Translations under genes and position numbers: made by a program
Assembly (NCBI GenBank): GCA_023846275.1
Contig: CM043877.1
Coordinates: forward strand, 17,280,607-17,344,606
DNA: 64,000 nt
Source of the DNA: Vanilla planifolia
Taxonomy: Eukaryota > Streptophyta > Magnoliopsida > Asparagales > Orchidaceae
Direction of reading: 5' to 3'
Shown: positions 11,020 through 26,891 of the stretch, in pieces
How the letters are laid out: every line of letters starts with the position of its first letter
How positions within the stretch are numbered: the stretch's first letter is position 1
The notes under the pieces: model-generated
Databases searched by the model: none
Told to the model about the DNA's origin: nothing
Seen by the model: only the letters and a program-made list of their open reading frames with translations

Positions 11020-13050
11020 TTCTCTTTGTGTGAGGCAACTTGGCCGGTTCTCCACCGCATAGATTTAATAGGTAGGAGGATAGGTGGGTCCGTTTGGCTT
11101 TCCTTTTTAAAAAGTTTTTTTTTTATGCAGAAGGAAAGCGAGAAAGGTTAGCACGAGCCGAGACACGAATGATAGTAATAATACAAGATGCGAGTTAAAG
11201 ATCTACATTTAGAGCCAACAGCAACGTTAATCTCAAAGCAAAAGATAAAAAAATATTTATATAATACATTTCTATCGCCAGCCTAATTAGTGTGGCATAT
11301 TTAATTATGTAGAAAAGAATTCCCTTTCAGTTATACGGAATTTCCAAAATATATTTTTATAGGTAATTTTTTAATTCTCTCGACTTTAGTAAACTTTTTT
11401 ATCAGAAAATATTTTTGAATATGTTGCTAAAAACAATATTCACTGAGATGTTGTTTGCAGGAAAAGCAATCTATCTAAGGATAAAATATTAACTGTAATT
11501 AATTGCTCATTCCGTGTATTATATTAATTTATCATCAACTTTTTCTTTAATATCAATATTTTTTTTATGATATCGAAATTGCTAAAAAATATTTTATCTT
11601 TTTAAAAAATAAATTATTATTATTATATTAGATTTGAAACCATATATTTGGATTTGATATCTATACGAGAAAATGACTTTTGTTATCCGTTAGATGTTGA
11701 CTTATCACTGCGACTTGTCGGTCTTTGGATTCCTCATTGTTTTTGGAAAAATATCGAAGCCAGCTTTTTGTTTGCTTCAATATATCTAACGTGGTCATTG
11801 AATTTCCTGACATACATTTAAACACTTTTTTTTTAATTTTAAAAAGCTAGATATTTAGAAAGAATTTTCAAAAAAGTTTCCCTAGCATACAAATTCTTTT
11901 CAAATAATTCCTTTTTTTAAAAAATTAAAATAAACCACGATTTCTTAACGGCGTGTTCTAATTACTTTTTATTTTTTTATTTAAAAGAATCACGATTTTT
12001 TTTAAAAAAATTTTAAAATAATAATCCTCATACCCGATCTTGTTTTCAATTTGTTTTTTTAATATAATTTCTTTTTTACAAAAAAAAAGCTTTTTGAACT
12101 AAAAAAACTATTAACAAAACATGGCAGATTTGTATGTTGATAATCTGAATGATCCCTTTACTGAAATATTTTTTAAAAATAATATCAAATTTTTTTAAAA
12201 AAATTATTCTCAATAATATCCTTCTATAATTAACGGTAAAAGTTGTTCAACTTCAAAAATAATATACGCAATTTAAAGGACTTTATAAACTCTTTCTCTG
12301 TCATCGCTATTTAAGAAACACGACAATAGATAAGCCACACGAACTGCAGACCACAGAAATACCTTTTAGTGTAGGCACGCGATGCACGTTACTTACTAAA
12401 ATAAGAAAATAATACAAAAAATCAACGTGAATCATGTCTGTTTTCCTTTATTTTTTAAAAAGAGGATTTATTTTGGCCGATAGCCCACTTTTTCCTTGAT
12501 GCATTTATTTTAATTAAATCTTAGTTATCCGGTTTAGTTTTAAAAAAATTCACGTGTTCAAAGCCCAAGGTATTCTTCTAAGTTGTTTAATGATGATTTC
12601 ATCCTCATGCACCTCATAAGAATATATTTTAATAATTTATCACCCATATAAAGTTAAGGTTATTTTACCATTTTTAATAAAAAATAATTAATTTTATAAA
12701 AAATTGAGCTTTCATCACAACCTTTTTCTTTAGTCTCTATCCATGATTAAGCTTGCTCAAATCCTTCTTTTGTTTAGTTGGCAATACGTTGGTTTGGCAA
12801 TGAGCTTAGGTAGATATGATAATTCATAATTTGGAGCAAATTTATTTAGTCATTCTTAATATCTTTGTTTTACTGGGAGTGATTAGCTTTGCTTTAAGAC
12901 CCTCCCAAAGAAGAGAGAGCAAAAAAGGCTTTTATGAAGTATTATGAAACATTTCTGATCTTGTTATGTCAAAATATTATATTTTTATGTCATCCTATCT
13001 TGACCTGAGAGGGTTTCACTCTTTACATAGGGGTTTGTCCTGCATGGTCG
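11020..13050. other. PAO upstream region and AT-rich intergenic DNA
   Basis: The first few hundred bases should hold the PAO 5' UTR and promoter. On the - strand a weak TATA-like CTATTAAATC lies at 11061-11070, close to the ATG and not convincing. The rest is AT-rich with no coding signal. The block at about 11490-11590 is similar to 48280-48390 and marks an unidentified dispersed repeat. Confidence 0.4.
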
Positions 13051-13051
13051 T

Positions 13052-13800
13052 TATGACATCCCAGTTTATTTATTTATAAATTAATGTATGAAATCGTGAA
13101 ACATTACATTAGATTTCCTTTTACATTTATTTTAAAATTATTTATTTATTTATTTTATTATAAAAATCATAATATTCAAATAACACTAATGTTAAAAAAA
13201 CCTATTTTCTTATTTAAAAAAGAAGTAAAACTCTTTTTTATATTATAGAAATAAATCATTTTGTGCCAAGTTTAATCAAAACGTTAACAAGTTAATCACA
13301 ACTAAATGAAGGAAACAAACCATATATATCCAAATATATTAGTTGACAAATAGTCTTAATCTATATGATCACTATGAAATAAAAAAATTAGGAATTCTAA
13401 GGCTGTTATTTTCTTTCATCGTTATCCTGTGGAGTCATGTAATCCATATCATGTTTCACTTGTAATTATTAATATCAAAAAAATGTTAAGTCAACTAACA
13501 TGAGTTTAGTAGGAAAAAATTATATTACATACATACAAAATATTATATCTTTGTGTCATGCCATATGTCTCATCAATTAACACGTTATAGCATATACAGC
13601 ATAATAACTTGATCATGTAAATAAGAATGACAATGAAATACTTTGATTATATGTCATAATGTAATGCATAATGTCTTATTACATGTTTGTTATTTTCATT
13701 TATCCTCTTTTTTGTTATCAATGATTCCTTGACTTTTAAGCTTAGAAATTCATTTTAATATTTTGATTTTATTCATCATATCATAAGATGTATATTAAGC
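13052..13800 (+). repeat. Possible LTR head (TTATGACATCCCAG)
   Basis: At 13051 the sequence TTATGACATCCCAGTTTATT resembles the conserved start of plant gypsy LTRs (TGTRACATCCC), followed by the usual run of TTTATTTATTTATAAA. No matching end, primer site or coding region was found, so this is at best a decayed fragment. The right limit is arbitrary. Confidence 0.3.
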
Positions 13801-15041
13801 ACTATATCAAACATGAGTAATATGTTGTGATACTTAGTAAATAATATAATGCACTCTCAAGAGATCTTTTTAGTATGAGGAATACTCATTATATGTTTTT
13901 TGTTTGTATAAATTTTTTTGTCTTTAAAGTTATAGCAGAAGATGTGCTCTAATGGATCTTATTTTTTTTAAAGTAACACCTTTTGCTCACTTTCTTATAT
14001 TAAATTTTCTTTTTAAGGACCCTTATATTAAATTATATTTTTGTTACAACTTATATTTATGCCAAAAGTTGGTACAAAAAAATTCTCATATGATATTAAT
14101 TTATATGTGCAAATCTCTATTGATAAGCATGTAAAAGAAACTATAATATTTCAAACCAAAATTTATATGCATATTCATATGATTTGCTTCAAAATAAACA
14201 TCACTATATAATTATTTTATTTACATAAATTGTTTCTACTAAAATGTTATTATTAGAAATATAATAAGTATATAAATCATGTGAAATAATATAAACAACT
14301 AATAAATATGTGGAGCATGTGAAAAAAGTATGCAATCATCTTCTAATTAACTTTATTTTCTTTTAATTAGTTTTTTTCACACTTATATGATCATTAACAC
14401 CTTTAGATCTAACATATTTACTTATCATCATATCGTATTTATCGTATGATATGATTCATCTTTATTCACTTAACTCTCTTACTCATCTTATCCCACTATA
14501 TTTTTCTATACATTATACTATATGATATTTTGTTTTGTTTATATTGCATTTCTCTTTCTCTAATCATATTATTTTATCTATTGTATGATAACCTTACTAA
14601 TAATATAATATTGTGTGATAATGTGGTATTGTAATGTATCATATTCTCAACTGTTTTAGTACTTGTCATATTGTAAGATATAATTTCTTTTATTTTAGTT
14701 TTTTGTTCTTTTTTTTTTCATATATATAATACCACATGAACATATAAATCATACTATATGTTCTACTAGTTGAAACTTATCAATTTTTTATCTAGTTTCT
14801 AAGTTGCTTTGCCATGCTTTTAAAAACTAAGAAAATATCAAACACAATTATAAAAAAGTGCAACAAGTATGTTTTTATTCTCTAAAAGGTATATGCTGAC
14901 CACTTAGTTTTTCATTTCTTTTCTACTTTCACACTTAAGTTGACACATCTTCCTTGATCTTTTTTACTAATTTTGCAATTAGTATTCACATTTAAAATTT
15001 TTTAAATATCTTACTAAGGACTTCAACTACTTTGGTATCAC

Positions 15042-17784
<2,743 letters not shown>

Positions 17785-18859
17785 ATTTCTTTCTTTATAA
17801 GAATTTTGTCATCAAAACTTAAACAAGTGCTAAGAAATTATAACGTCACCATTTTTCTAGTCACACTATACAATCCTCCACATTCTACTCATTTCTTTCT
17901 TCTTTTTTGCTCATATTAAGAGGTAATCTATATAATTCTTATTAATATTTTAATCTCATTTGATGTATTATATGATTTTATATATTATATTATACAATAT
18001 TTTCATTGCTTTCCTTTTTTTCATATCATCTAACTAGTTGGTATGATTTTTTTTTTTACTTTAACCTACTCATATGATCATATTATATGGTAATATAGTG
18101 TCATACAATATAGTGTTTTTAATCTATTCTCTACTCATATTACCACTCTATTACAATATTCTTCATACTTAACTCATTATTATATCCAAGACCTTTCATA
18201 TTCTCTATTCATTATATCATATTGTACGATTAAGTGGTATCGTATGATATGATTTATCTCTATTCACTTAGCTTGTCTACTCATCTTATAGCATTATATA
18301 ATTTTATACATTATATTATAAAATATATTTTTTTAGTTCGTTTTTATTTCTTTTTATTTGATCATAATATCTGATTTTTTTGTATGATACTTTTGCTCAT
18401 AATATCATATTGTACGATAATGTGGTGTCATACTATTTGACATTCTTAGTCACTTTGTTGTTCATTTTAGTGTATTATATGATGTTTGATATTATAAGGT
18501 ATGATTCATTTTATTTTAGTTTTTTTTATTTTTTATTTCATATATATCACATCATATAATCATGTAAATTATATTATTTGATACACTAATCAAAATTTAC
18601 TATTTTTTTATCTAGCTTTTAAGTTGTTTTGCAATTCTTTTAAAACCTAAACAAGAATTAAACAAAATCATAAAAAAGGTGCAATAATTGTGTTTTCTAC
18701 TTTAGAAGACTACTTATGTTCTTCACTTAGATTTTTATTTTCTTTTTATTTTCATACCTAGGTTGCGACATGTTTTGACCTTTTTCACTAGTTTTGAACC
18801 AAATGTCTGTCTAATTTTTCTCACACGTCATCTCTAAGACTTCAACTACTTTGATACCA
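17785..18859 (-). other. Short non-coding internal domain of the LTR element
   Basis: About 1.1 kb between the two LTR-like blocks. On the - strand a purine-rich tract (17785-17800, TATAAAGAAAGAAA) abuts LTR 1, and the primer-site complement TGATACCA lies at 18852-18859 next to LTR 2. It contains sub-repeats of the kind CATATTGTACGATA plus TAGTGTCATAC, and no coding potential. Confidence 0.5.
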
Positions 18860-20560
18860 CCCATGTGGTGATCCATTATTGATAGTTACCAAGTTTTAGT
18901 GCTATGACATCTACTTCTTACTCATATTATATCACTCATTTTCACTTATAATGCATGGACATGGTATACATTAACATGTGACTAATCAAAATATGTAACA
19001 AATAATGCATAAAAACATATTATTACAATAAATAATAATAAAATACCCCTAAATATAATCTTTTTTATATCAATTTAGACATCTAACCTAGCATGACATA
19101 TTACATCAGTAATATACATTAAGTATAACACTTGTTATATAATTTTATTTTATATTTGATATATTTGAAATTAATGAATTCTTCAGCTTATAATACATAA
19201 TGCATCAAATCATATACATTATAAGCAAGTTTTACCTATTTACTATATCTGAGTATCATTCTCATGAATGCTTAGATCTATCCTCCAAGTCTCGATTGCT
19301 GCAGTACTCGAGTCCTCAATTTTGCCTTTTTCCTCTTGTATTGCTCCTTCCTAAATCTCTTAGAAATATATTCACTTTGTCTACTATTTTCTTTACTGAC
19401 TATGAGTGAGGGTTGTACCTCTTAAATTTCTTAAAAAATACTCTCTAAGTCATGACTAGCATCTTTTTTTACACTTGTTTTAGTGACTTTTCACTTAATC
19501 TTTCAAATATCATTGATAGTTATGTCCCATCATGTGAATATCTTTTCATATTCTAACATTTCTTTTCTAAGAATTTTCCATCCATTAAACTTGCTCCAAT
19601 ATTAGTTTTCTTAGAAAATTTATCATTTTGCATTTTAAGACCTTTTTAATTTCTTCTATTTGTATAAGTACAATCATCATATTTGTATTACATATTTATC
19701 ACCTTTGTCTAAATATTCATTAAGTTTTTCTTATTATATTATTATGATCTTATTATTGTATTATTAGGATACTCTCATTTCTTTTATGTCATGCAAATAA
19801 TTTTGTTTACGATACTAGGCTTTCATTATATAGTAGGTCACCTTTTAGTTGATTAATTTCAAGTATTGTCATTATGTCTTACTGTGCAATATTATTTGTA
19901 GTAATGATATGATCCATTTCTTATATCTTTTACTAACTCATAACTGATGATAGTCCAATAAGTTATGCTTATATATCTTGATCTTACTAATGCAATATAT
20001 TTATCATACTTTATGATAAGTTTAGGGTTTTTTTCCTTTGGATGATTTCACACTAAGCCCACTTCATTTTTTTTGCATGATAGTATGACACAATACCATT
20101 ATGTCATACTGTATGATCTAATAATTCTATGGATTAGTACTAAATACACATTATCATACTAATACATTTATTCTGCCATACTTATATTACTAAGTGTTGA
20201 GTTCTACACTTTATCATACATGTACACATGTTGTTTTTGTACTATATGATAATGTATTATATGTATTGACATTTAATATTATGCTTTAATGACTTAATAA
20301 TGTCATGATTTCCTTGTATGATCTTTAGCTTAGTTTTGCATGTATTCATATTAGTCTCATGTTCATTATCTCTTACTCAATCATATCATACTATACTTAT
20401 GATTTTTTTTGTATGATTAACCTCTTTCTTATTTAACATGTTAGACTGCTCTTGTAATAGCTTTAATTTTTATAACAAGATTATTTTAAAATTTCAAGTT
20501 GAAATTTTTATAAAGAGGAAATATTATATGATCCTTTAATTCCTAATACAGAAAGATAAG
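18860..20560 (-). repeat. LTR 2 of the non-coding element
   Basis: The block follows the primer site and is similar to LTR 1 without its extra segment (for example the TATTACAATAAATAATAATA stretch, and ATGCATCAAATCATA against TATATCAAATCATA). The far end is probably cut by the gypsy element that begins at 20613. Confidence 0.5.
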
Positions 20561-20612
20561 GAAAACCTTAGAATCAGGCCAATATGAATATAAAAGGTAT
20601 GATTAATATAAA

Positions 20613-22178
20613 TGTCAAGCCCCCACCTCAATAAGTACCACTAGATAACAAAATCAACATCAGAGATTTTTCATTGCTACAACATCGAGTGAGGACAAGG
20701 AACAAAACCCAAGGTAGGGACCCGACGGTGAGGCAAACCCCAACTTCTATTTGAACCCATTTCAAAAACAATCCATGGAACTGAACTAAAATATTTACAT
20801 AGTGACCTAAAAATTAAAAATATCAAAAGACATATTTAAAAGTTTACTCACACCAAGCCCTCCCTTCTCTCATACATCTAGTGAAAAGGGCTCTCCTGTA
20901 GCGACAACTTTCCCAGCTCTCGGTGTATTGGTTGCATGGGATGCCTGACCTGTGATGTAAGCACTAAATGAGACTTGACAGATCTTAATAGATAAATCCA
21001 CAATAATTAACCAAGTATGAAAGAGAAATCAAATGAATAGACATACCATAAATATTGAAGATAAATCATATGCATAAAACTAAAACCATATAAGATGTCA
21101 TATATAATACCAGATGAAAAACCAAAAGAAATGCCAGTTCCTTATTATTTTTTATCATAGGTGTGTTATGATTGGGCCCAATTATCTTTGACGTGTTATC
21201 CTCTATGGATCCAATCAAGAAATGACCTCCAACCAAGCACATAACACTAGACAGATATCTGATTCGAAGATCGATACCCTATGATCCAACACGCTGGGCC
21301 TAGTGCCACCAGGAAGGTATGGTACCTATACCCTGCGATCCAACACACTGGGTCTCGTGTAAATCATCATGGGGTCATAGCACATAACATTAGTCAGATA
21401 TCTGATCCGAAGACCAATAACCTACGATCCAACACGCTGGACCAAGTGGTGAGGATAATGTTCTATAGGAATCTTAATTTTACTATCATTTTCCAACCAT
21501 CAATCCAGATAATTATGTTATATCAAAAGACCATTCAATTATGTTATATCAAAACTCCTCCAAGAGCACGGCGGCGACTGTCAAAAATCTCGCAGTACTC
21601 CCGGAAGACTCTCCCTCGTTGGTCGTCACTATCGAGTGCCAGAACTCCTCTCAGAGCATGGCAGCGGCCTTTGAAAACCTTGCACAACTCCAAGAAGACT
21701 CTCCCTCGCACTCTAGCAACCTCCCTGTAGCCGGTTAGTTTCGCAGAAGTGCTTTTCAAACGTACCCTGGTTAGCTTTTATGACCGTGACTCAAATTTCT
21801 CAAACCCTCATGAACCAACATGCCAGAAGCTCATGAATCGGCTATTTTGCATAACACCCCCTTCGAATTCGTTATTTGCGCATAGATCCTGCCCAGAGAG
21901 ATAAACCTGTGTCGAAATTCCTAAAATTGCACATATTCCCTGTGCAGCCAACTTCCTTTAAAATTGTAAATATATCTTCTGCTAAAACGAATTTGAGTTA
22001 TGCCGATATTTATAAAATTACAAATCTATCCTCAACGTTACAAAATTATTCCAGATCTTTAAAAATTCATAATTTATTCCTTAGAGCTCCAAAAATTATG
22101 AACTAAACATCGTTGGAGTCATGTCAAAGAGCTCTTTCTCTTGGAAGGATAAAATAAGGCAAAATTTAGGCTGTTACA
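20613..22178 (-). repeat. 3' LTR of the gypsy element
   Basis: 1566 bp with TG at 20613 and CA at 22178. Read on the - strand it begins TGTAACAGCC, contains AGAAAGAGCTCTTTGA, and ends TTGACA. It aligns with the 5' LTR up to 21853 (28322 in the other). About 240 bp present near 27770-28010 of the 5' LTR are missing here around 21530. It carries a 90-bp tandem pair and several copies of a GATCCAACACGCTGG motif. Confidence 0.9.
21553..21730. repeat. 90-bp tandem pair inside the LTR
   Basis: AACTCCTC at 21553 and 21643 starts two similar units, each running through AGAGCA to GACTCTCCCTCG. The other LTR has the same pair at 28020 and 28110, also 90 bp apart. The units are richer in GC than the surrounding LTR. 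Confidence 0.8.
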
Positions 22179-22195
22179 TTCTTCCCTCCTTTCAA
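22179..22195 (-). other. Polypurine tract of the gypsy element
   Basis: On the - strand GAAAGGAGGGAAGAA lies directly before the LTR start TGTAACAG. Its position and purine content fit the plus-strand primer. Confidence 0.85.
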
Positions 22196-22399
22196 AAATT
22201 TCATCCCAAAATTTAGAACAGCTTTGGGTACTGAGTGATCATATCTGTCTCTACTTCTCAAGCCTCTCTTTCTGTTTGACCATGCCATAATACTTTAACT
22301 ATAAGAATAACTTTGTTTCTTTGCCTTTTCTTTTATCGATCAAGGACCCCCACTAGTTTTTCTAGATAATTCAAATCTTTCTTAATTTCTACATCTGGA

Positions 22400-24250
22400 T
22401 CCATATAGCTCACCACATGGGAGGGATTTGGAATGTATCTCATTAAAACTAAGATATGAAAAACATTATGTACTCCTGTCAACTGAGGAGGTCAAGCAAG
22501 CCTATATACCACTTGTCTAACGCTTTTTAGTGTTTGAAAAGGACCAATGAATTTAGGCTTTAATTTTCTTGCCCTTCCAAACCTTATGACAAATTTTGTT
22601 GGACTTACTTTAATAAATATGTGCTCCCCCTCTTAAAATTCTATCATTCAGTGTTTGACATCATAGTATTTCTTTTGTCTATCCTGAGTTGTTTTCATTC
22701 TTTCTTGAATAGTTTTGATCTTTTCAGTTATTTCTTTAACAAATATAAGACCCATCAAACTTCTTTCTTTTCCCTCATTCCAGTATAAAGGTGATTGATA
22801 TTTTCTATAATAAATTACTTCATATAAAGCCATTTCGATGCTGAATTGATAACTATTATTATAGGAAAATTCTACTAAAGACAGGTGATTTTCCCAATCT
22901 CCTCCAAAATCTAAAATACAAAGTCACAACAAATCTTTGAAGGTTTTTATAGTTCTTTCTGATTGATCATCTGTTTGAGGACGAAAGACTGTACTGAACC
23001 TTAAACTTGTACCAAAAACTTGATGTATACTCTTTCAAAAGTGAGAAATAAATTTAAGATCTCTATTAGAGATAATAACTTTTGGTATCCCATGCAACAT
23101 GACAATTTTTTTTACATATGCTTGAGCTAATTTTTTGGCAAAATAAGTTGTCTTTATAACAAGAAAATATGTAGTTTTTGTTAGTCTATCACAATTACCC
23201 CAATTACATCATGACATATAGGTGATCTTAGTAATCCAACTACAAAATCCATTGATACTTCCTCTCATTTCCATTATAGTACCAACAATGACTAGGAATT
23301 TCTAGACTTCTGTTGTTCTCCTTTGACTTGATGGTAAATTAAACACCTTTGAACCTAATTAGCCACATCTTTCTTCAATCTTGGCCGCCAATATTGTTAT
23401 CTTAGCCCTTGATATATTTTATTCTCTCTTGGATGTATGAAATAGTAGGTATTATGAGCTTTTTTTAATAGTAATTCTCTGAGTTACTGATGTGTTGGTA
23501 TACATAATCTATCTTAAAATTGGAGTAGACAATCCTGATCCAATTTAAATTTAGATTCTTATCGTTCGTGGACTCTTTGAGTTATCTTTTGTAGTTTTGG
23601 ATCTTCAGCGTAGTCTTCTTTAATAGACATCAACTAATCTGGCTTTACACATAGGTGGGCTAACAACGTCATATTTCTTCATATTTCAGTTTCTAATTAC
23701 AACTTGTCCAACTCAAAGATCAATTGCTTTTCTTTTGGGGTAGTTAACAAGCTTTTAACATGGGCTTTCTTATTGAGAGCATCTGCCATCACATTTGTTT
23801 TACTTGGATGATATGTGATTTCCACATCAAAATCTTTAATATATTACAACCATCTTCTTTGCCTAAAATTTAATTCCTTTTGAGTGAAGATATATTTTAA
23901 GCTCTGATGATCAGTAAATATCATACATTTAACTCCGTATAAGTAATGTCTCCAAATTTTTATGGCAAAAATTATAGTTGCTAGCTCCAAATCATATACA
24001 GGATAATTCTTTTCATGTGACTTATGCTATCTAGATGCAAAGGCAATTACCTTATGATGTTGCATCAATACACAGCCTAGCCCTTACAACGAGGCATCAC
24101 TATATATCTGATAACCTTCTATGCCTTCTGGCATGCTAGAATTAGAGTTATAGTTAGTTTCTCTTTCAATATTTGGAGGCTATTCTCATAAGCTGCATCC
24201 CATTCAAATTTTGTTGTCTTCCGTATTAAATTGGTTAATGGTGTGACAAT
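22400..24250 (-). pseudogene. Gypsy RNase H, integrase and C-terminal tail
   Basis: Across frames on the - strand: RNase H/connection with [18 protein letters not shown] and [17 protein letters not shown] (about 23870-24010), then RRWLQYIKDFDVEITYH and VMADAL. Integrase follows with an N-terminal H..H-type region near 23450, VSMDFVVGLLRSP (about 23240) and a region equivalent to SLRFSTAFHPQTDGQSERT, here damaged (about 22980). After it comes YWNEGKERSLMG with an alpha-helical EKIKTIQERMKTTQDRQKKYY (22648-22833). Near 22260-22300 the reading VLWHGQTEREA with EVETDMI resembles a shortened chromodomain-like tail. Numerous stops make it non-functional. Confidence 0.75.
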
Positions 24251-25208
24251 CTAAGAAAAACCCTTGACAAACTTCCTGTAATATTCGACCAATCCCAGGA
24301 AGCTTCTGACCTCAGTCACGGTTGTGGGTCTTGGCCAATCTATGATAGCCGAAATCTTTTGTGGATACACAGAGATCCCTTCTGCACTGACAACATGTCC
24401 TGAAAAAATAACTTTGTATAACCAAAACTCACATTTTGAGAATTTAGCATATAATTGGTTTCCTCTCAAAGTCTAAAATGTTAAATGCAAATATGTACCA
24501 TGTTCTTCCAAGTACTTGGAATAAATCAAGATATCATCAATAAAGACAATAATAACGTGGTCCAAATATTTCTTTCATTAAATCCATAAAGGTTACTAGT
24601 GCATTGGTTAGCCCAAAAGGTAGTATTAAGAATTCATAATGTCCATACCTAGTTCTGAAAGCTATCTTTGGAGCATCTTCTTACTTGATTTTTAACTGAT
24701 GATATCCATATCGTAGATCAATTTTGGAAAATACAACTACTCCATGTAATTGATCAAATAACTCATCAATCCGTGAGAAAGGATATTTGTTCTTGATAGT
24801 GATTTTATTGATTTCTCAATAGTCAATACACATAGAAGACTATCGTCTTTCTTTTTCACAAATGGGATAGGCGCCCCATGGGGACACACTTGGCCTAATA
24901 AATCCTTTGTCTAATAATTTTTGTAGTTGTATTTTGACTTCTTGTAGTTTAGCAAGTGTCATACGATAAGAAGATTTTGAAATTGGCTCAGCACCGAAAA
25001 TCAATCGAATTTCAAATTCAATTTTCCTATCTGGGGGTAACCCTGACAATTCTTTAGGGAAAACATCCAAATATTCTTTAACTATCAGTACTTCTGAGGG
25101 TTGACAAATTTGTCTATCCAAATCCACAATGGATACCCGACATTCTTCACATCCTTTCTTCAGTAGCTTCTGGGCTTTGAGCATAGCTATGATAGGAATT
25201 TTTCTCAT
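24251..25208 (-). pseudogene. Gypsy reverse transcriptase
   Basis: The N-terminal part (24840-25208) contains FPKELSGLPPDRKIEFEI and LQKLLDKGFIRPSVSPWGAY, typical of gypsy RT. The catalytic box reads [10 protein letters not shown] near 24520-24560. The C-terminal part (24251-24469) has [24 protein letters not shown] and [16 protein letters not shown]. Stops and frameshifts between the pieces, for example near 24500 and 24660-24840, break the frame. Confidence 0.85.
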
Positions 25209-25610
25209 TTAGCCAAAATAGATTAATTTATCTTCTCCAGGGATTGGGATTTTAATCCTCTTTTCATAGCAATCTATTTTTACTTTATGCTCAAACAACC
25301 AATCCATGCCAAGAATTACGTCAAATTCCATCAGAGATAGGATGTGTAGTAATACTGAGAATTTTTTTCCTCTGATATCTATCTCATCTTCAATAAACTT
25401 TTCTATACTGATACTATTTCTATTCGATATTTTTATTACTAATAGATCTTTCATGGAGTGTAATAAGACATTTATTTGTCTCAATATATTAGTGGATATA
25501 AAAGAATGTGAGGCTCCACAATCAAAGAGTATAGAAACAGGTAATTTGTGTAACATTAGCATACCTATAATGACGTTCGTAGAGTGTAGAGCATCTTGCT
25601 GAGTGATCAA
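25209..25610 (-). pseudogene. Gypsy aspartic protease domain
   Basis: A 133-residue open stretch with LPVSILFDCGASHSFIS, the retropepsin active-site loop (Asp-Cys-Gly-Ala-Ser where DTGA/DSGA is usual), and VILGMDWLFEH, the second conserved block of plant gypsy proteases. It lies between gag and RT as expected, with a stop separating it from the RT frame. Confidence 0.85.
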
Positions 25611-25649
25611 ATAAATACGCGCCTGACCTCCCCTTCTTGTCGCCCCACC

Positions 25650-26636
25650 TCAAACCATAGCAACAGAAGTCATCATAGATCTGTGGTCTCTACCTTGACT
25701 TGCATCATCCCTAACTCCACTAATTGAAGCACTGACAGTTTTCAGTTCTAATAATTTTGGGCAATCTCGAGTAATATGCCCTGGTTCTTCGCATATGTAG
25801 CATCTGATTGGTCGAATAGACTCTGATCCACATTCTCCTCTATGCCATTTTTCACATTTCCCACATCTACTCAATCCACTTGAACTAAAACTAACTCTAC
25901 TAATACTCAGTTCATATGGTCTGAACCTACTAGATCTTGAATGAGTAGAAGTTTCTCCTCTTGAAAAACTAGGACTACCTCTTTTTTCTGTGAATCTAAA
26001 TTTATACTTTAGAGAATCAAATCTTTTCTTCTCTTCTTCTTTACTAGTTTCCAGTAAACTGAGTTCTAGCTTAATCGTGAGGGCATGCTCTAGTAACTCC
26101 ACATAGTTTGTTGTTTGGAGTACTACTAAAGCTACCCAAATTTCCTCCCGTAGACCTCGTCGAAACATGTAACACAGCTGTTCTTTGGCTGTTACTAAAT
26201 GAGACACATATTTAGCCAGGTGAGAGAATTTGATTTCATATGTGGTAACTAACATATTACCTTGCCTGAGGTTATTCAACTCCTCCCTCATTTTGGTTTT
26301 GATTGAAAGGGGCATATATCATTGCTCAAATTCTTCTGTGAATTCTTCTCAGGAGATGTCTTTCATTGGTCGGCTTAAAAATCAAAGTCGATGTCGAGAA
26401 CTCCACCACAGTTTGGTAGCATCTTTTAGTACCAAAACTGCTAAGGCTACCTTTCTGTCAGCTGGGCAAGACATCCCTTCAAAGATAATATTTATTTGCT
26501 CTAGCCAGTTTTCAGCAATCATAGGATCCTCTTTCTCAACAAAAGAAGGGGGATGCATCTGCTGCAATTGGCTAACCACCAAGTTGATAGATGCCTCTCC
26601 ACTATGGCTACTAGTGCTTCCAATTGATTGCAACAA
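25650..26636 (-). pseudogene. Gypsy gag with CCHC zinc knuckle
   Basis: Two pieces. At 26382-26636, PPSFVEKEDPMIAENWLEQI and LVLKDATKLWW match the start of the Retrotrans_gag domain. At 25650-26315, MREELNNLRQGNMLVTTYEI, FSHLAKYVSHLV and MFRRGLREEIW continue it, followed by a Ser/Arg-rich stretch and the zinc knuckle CYICEEPGHITRDC (C-x2-C-x4-H-x4-C). A break between 26315 and 26382 disrupts the frame. Confidence 0.85.
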
Positions 26637-26874
26637 AGAGACTAAGGTTTGTGTTAATTCCTGTTACGTATTTCCTTGCTGCTCTCATTCTTTACCCTTA
26701 ACTATATTTTCATAGTTAGATTCAGATCTTTTCATGATTTGTAGTATATTGCAATCCTACAAAATCACATAGGATGTTTGACAACTAACGTCTAAGTTAA
26801 AAATAACACTAAATATACAATACATATGCTGTGTTGGTGTCCTCACTCTCATTTCCCATTATTTCTGAACCAAA

Positions 26875-26887
26875 GGCTTTGATACCA
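26875..26887 (-). other. Primer-binding site, initiator Met tRNA type
   Basis: The - strand reads TGGTATCAAAGCC immediately inside the 5' LTR. It differs by one base from the TGGTATCAGAGCC complement of the plant initiator Met tRNA 3' end. Confidence 0.85.
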
Positions 26888-26891
26888 CCTT

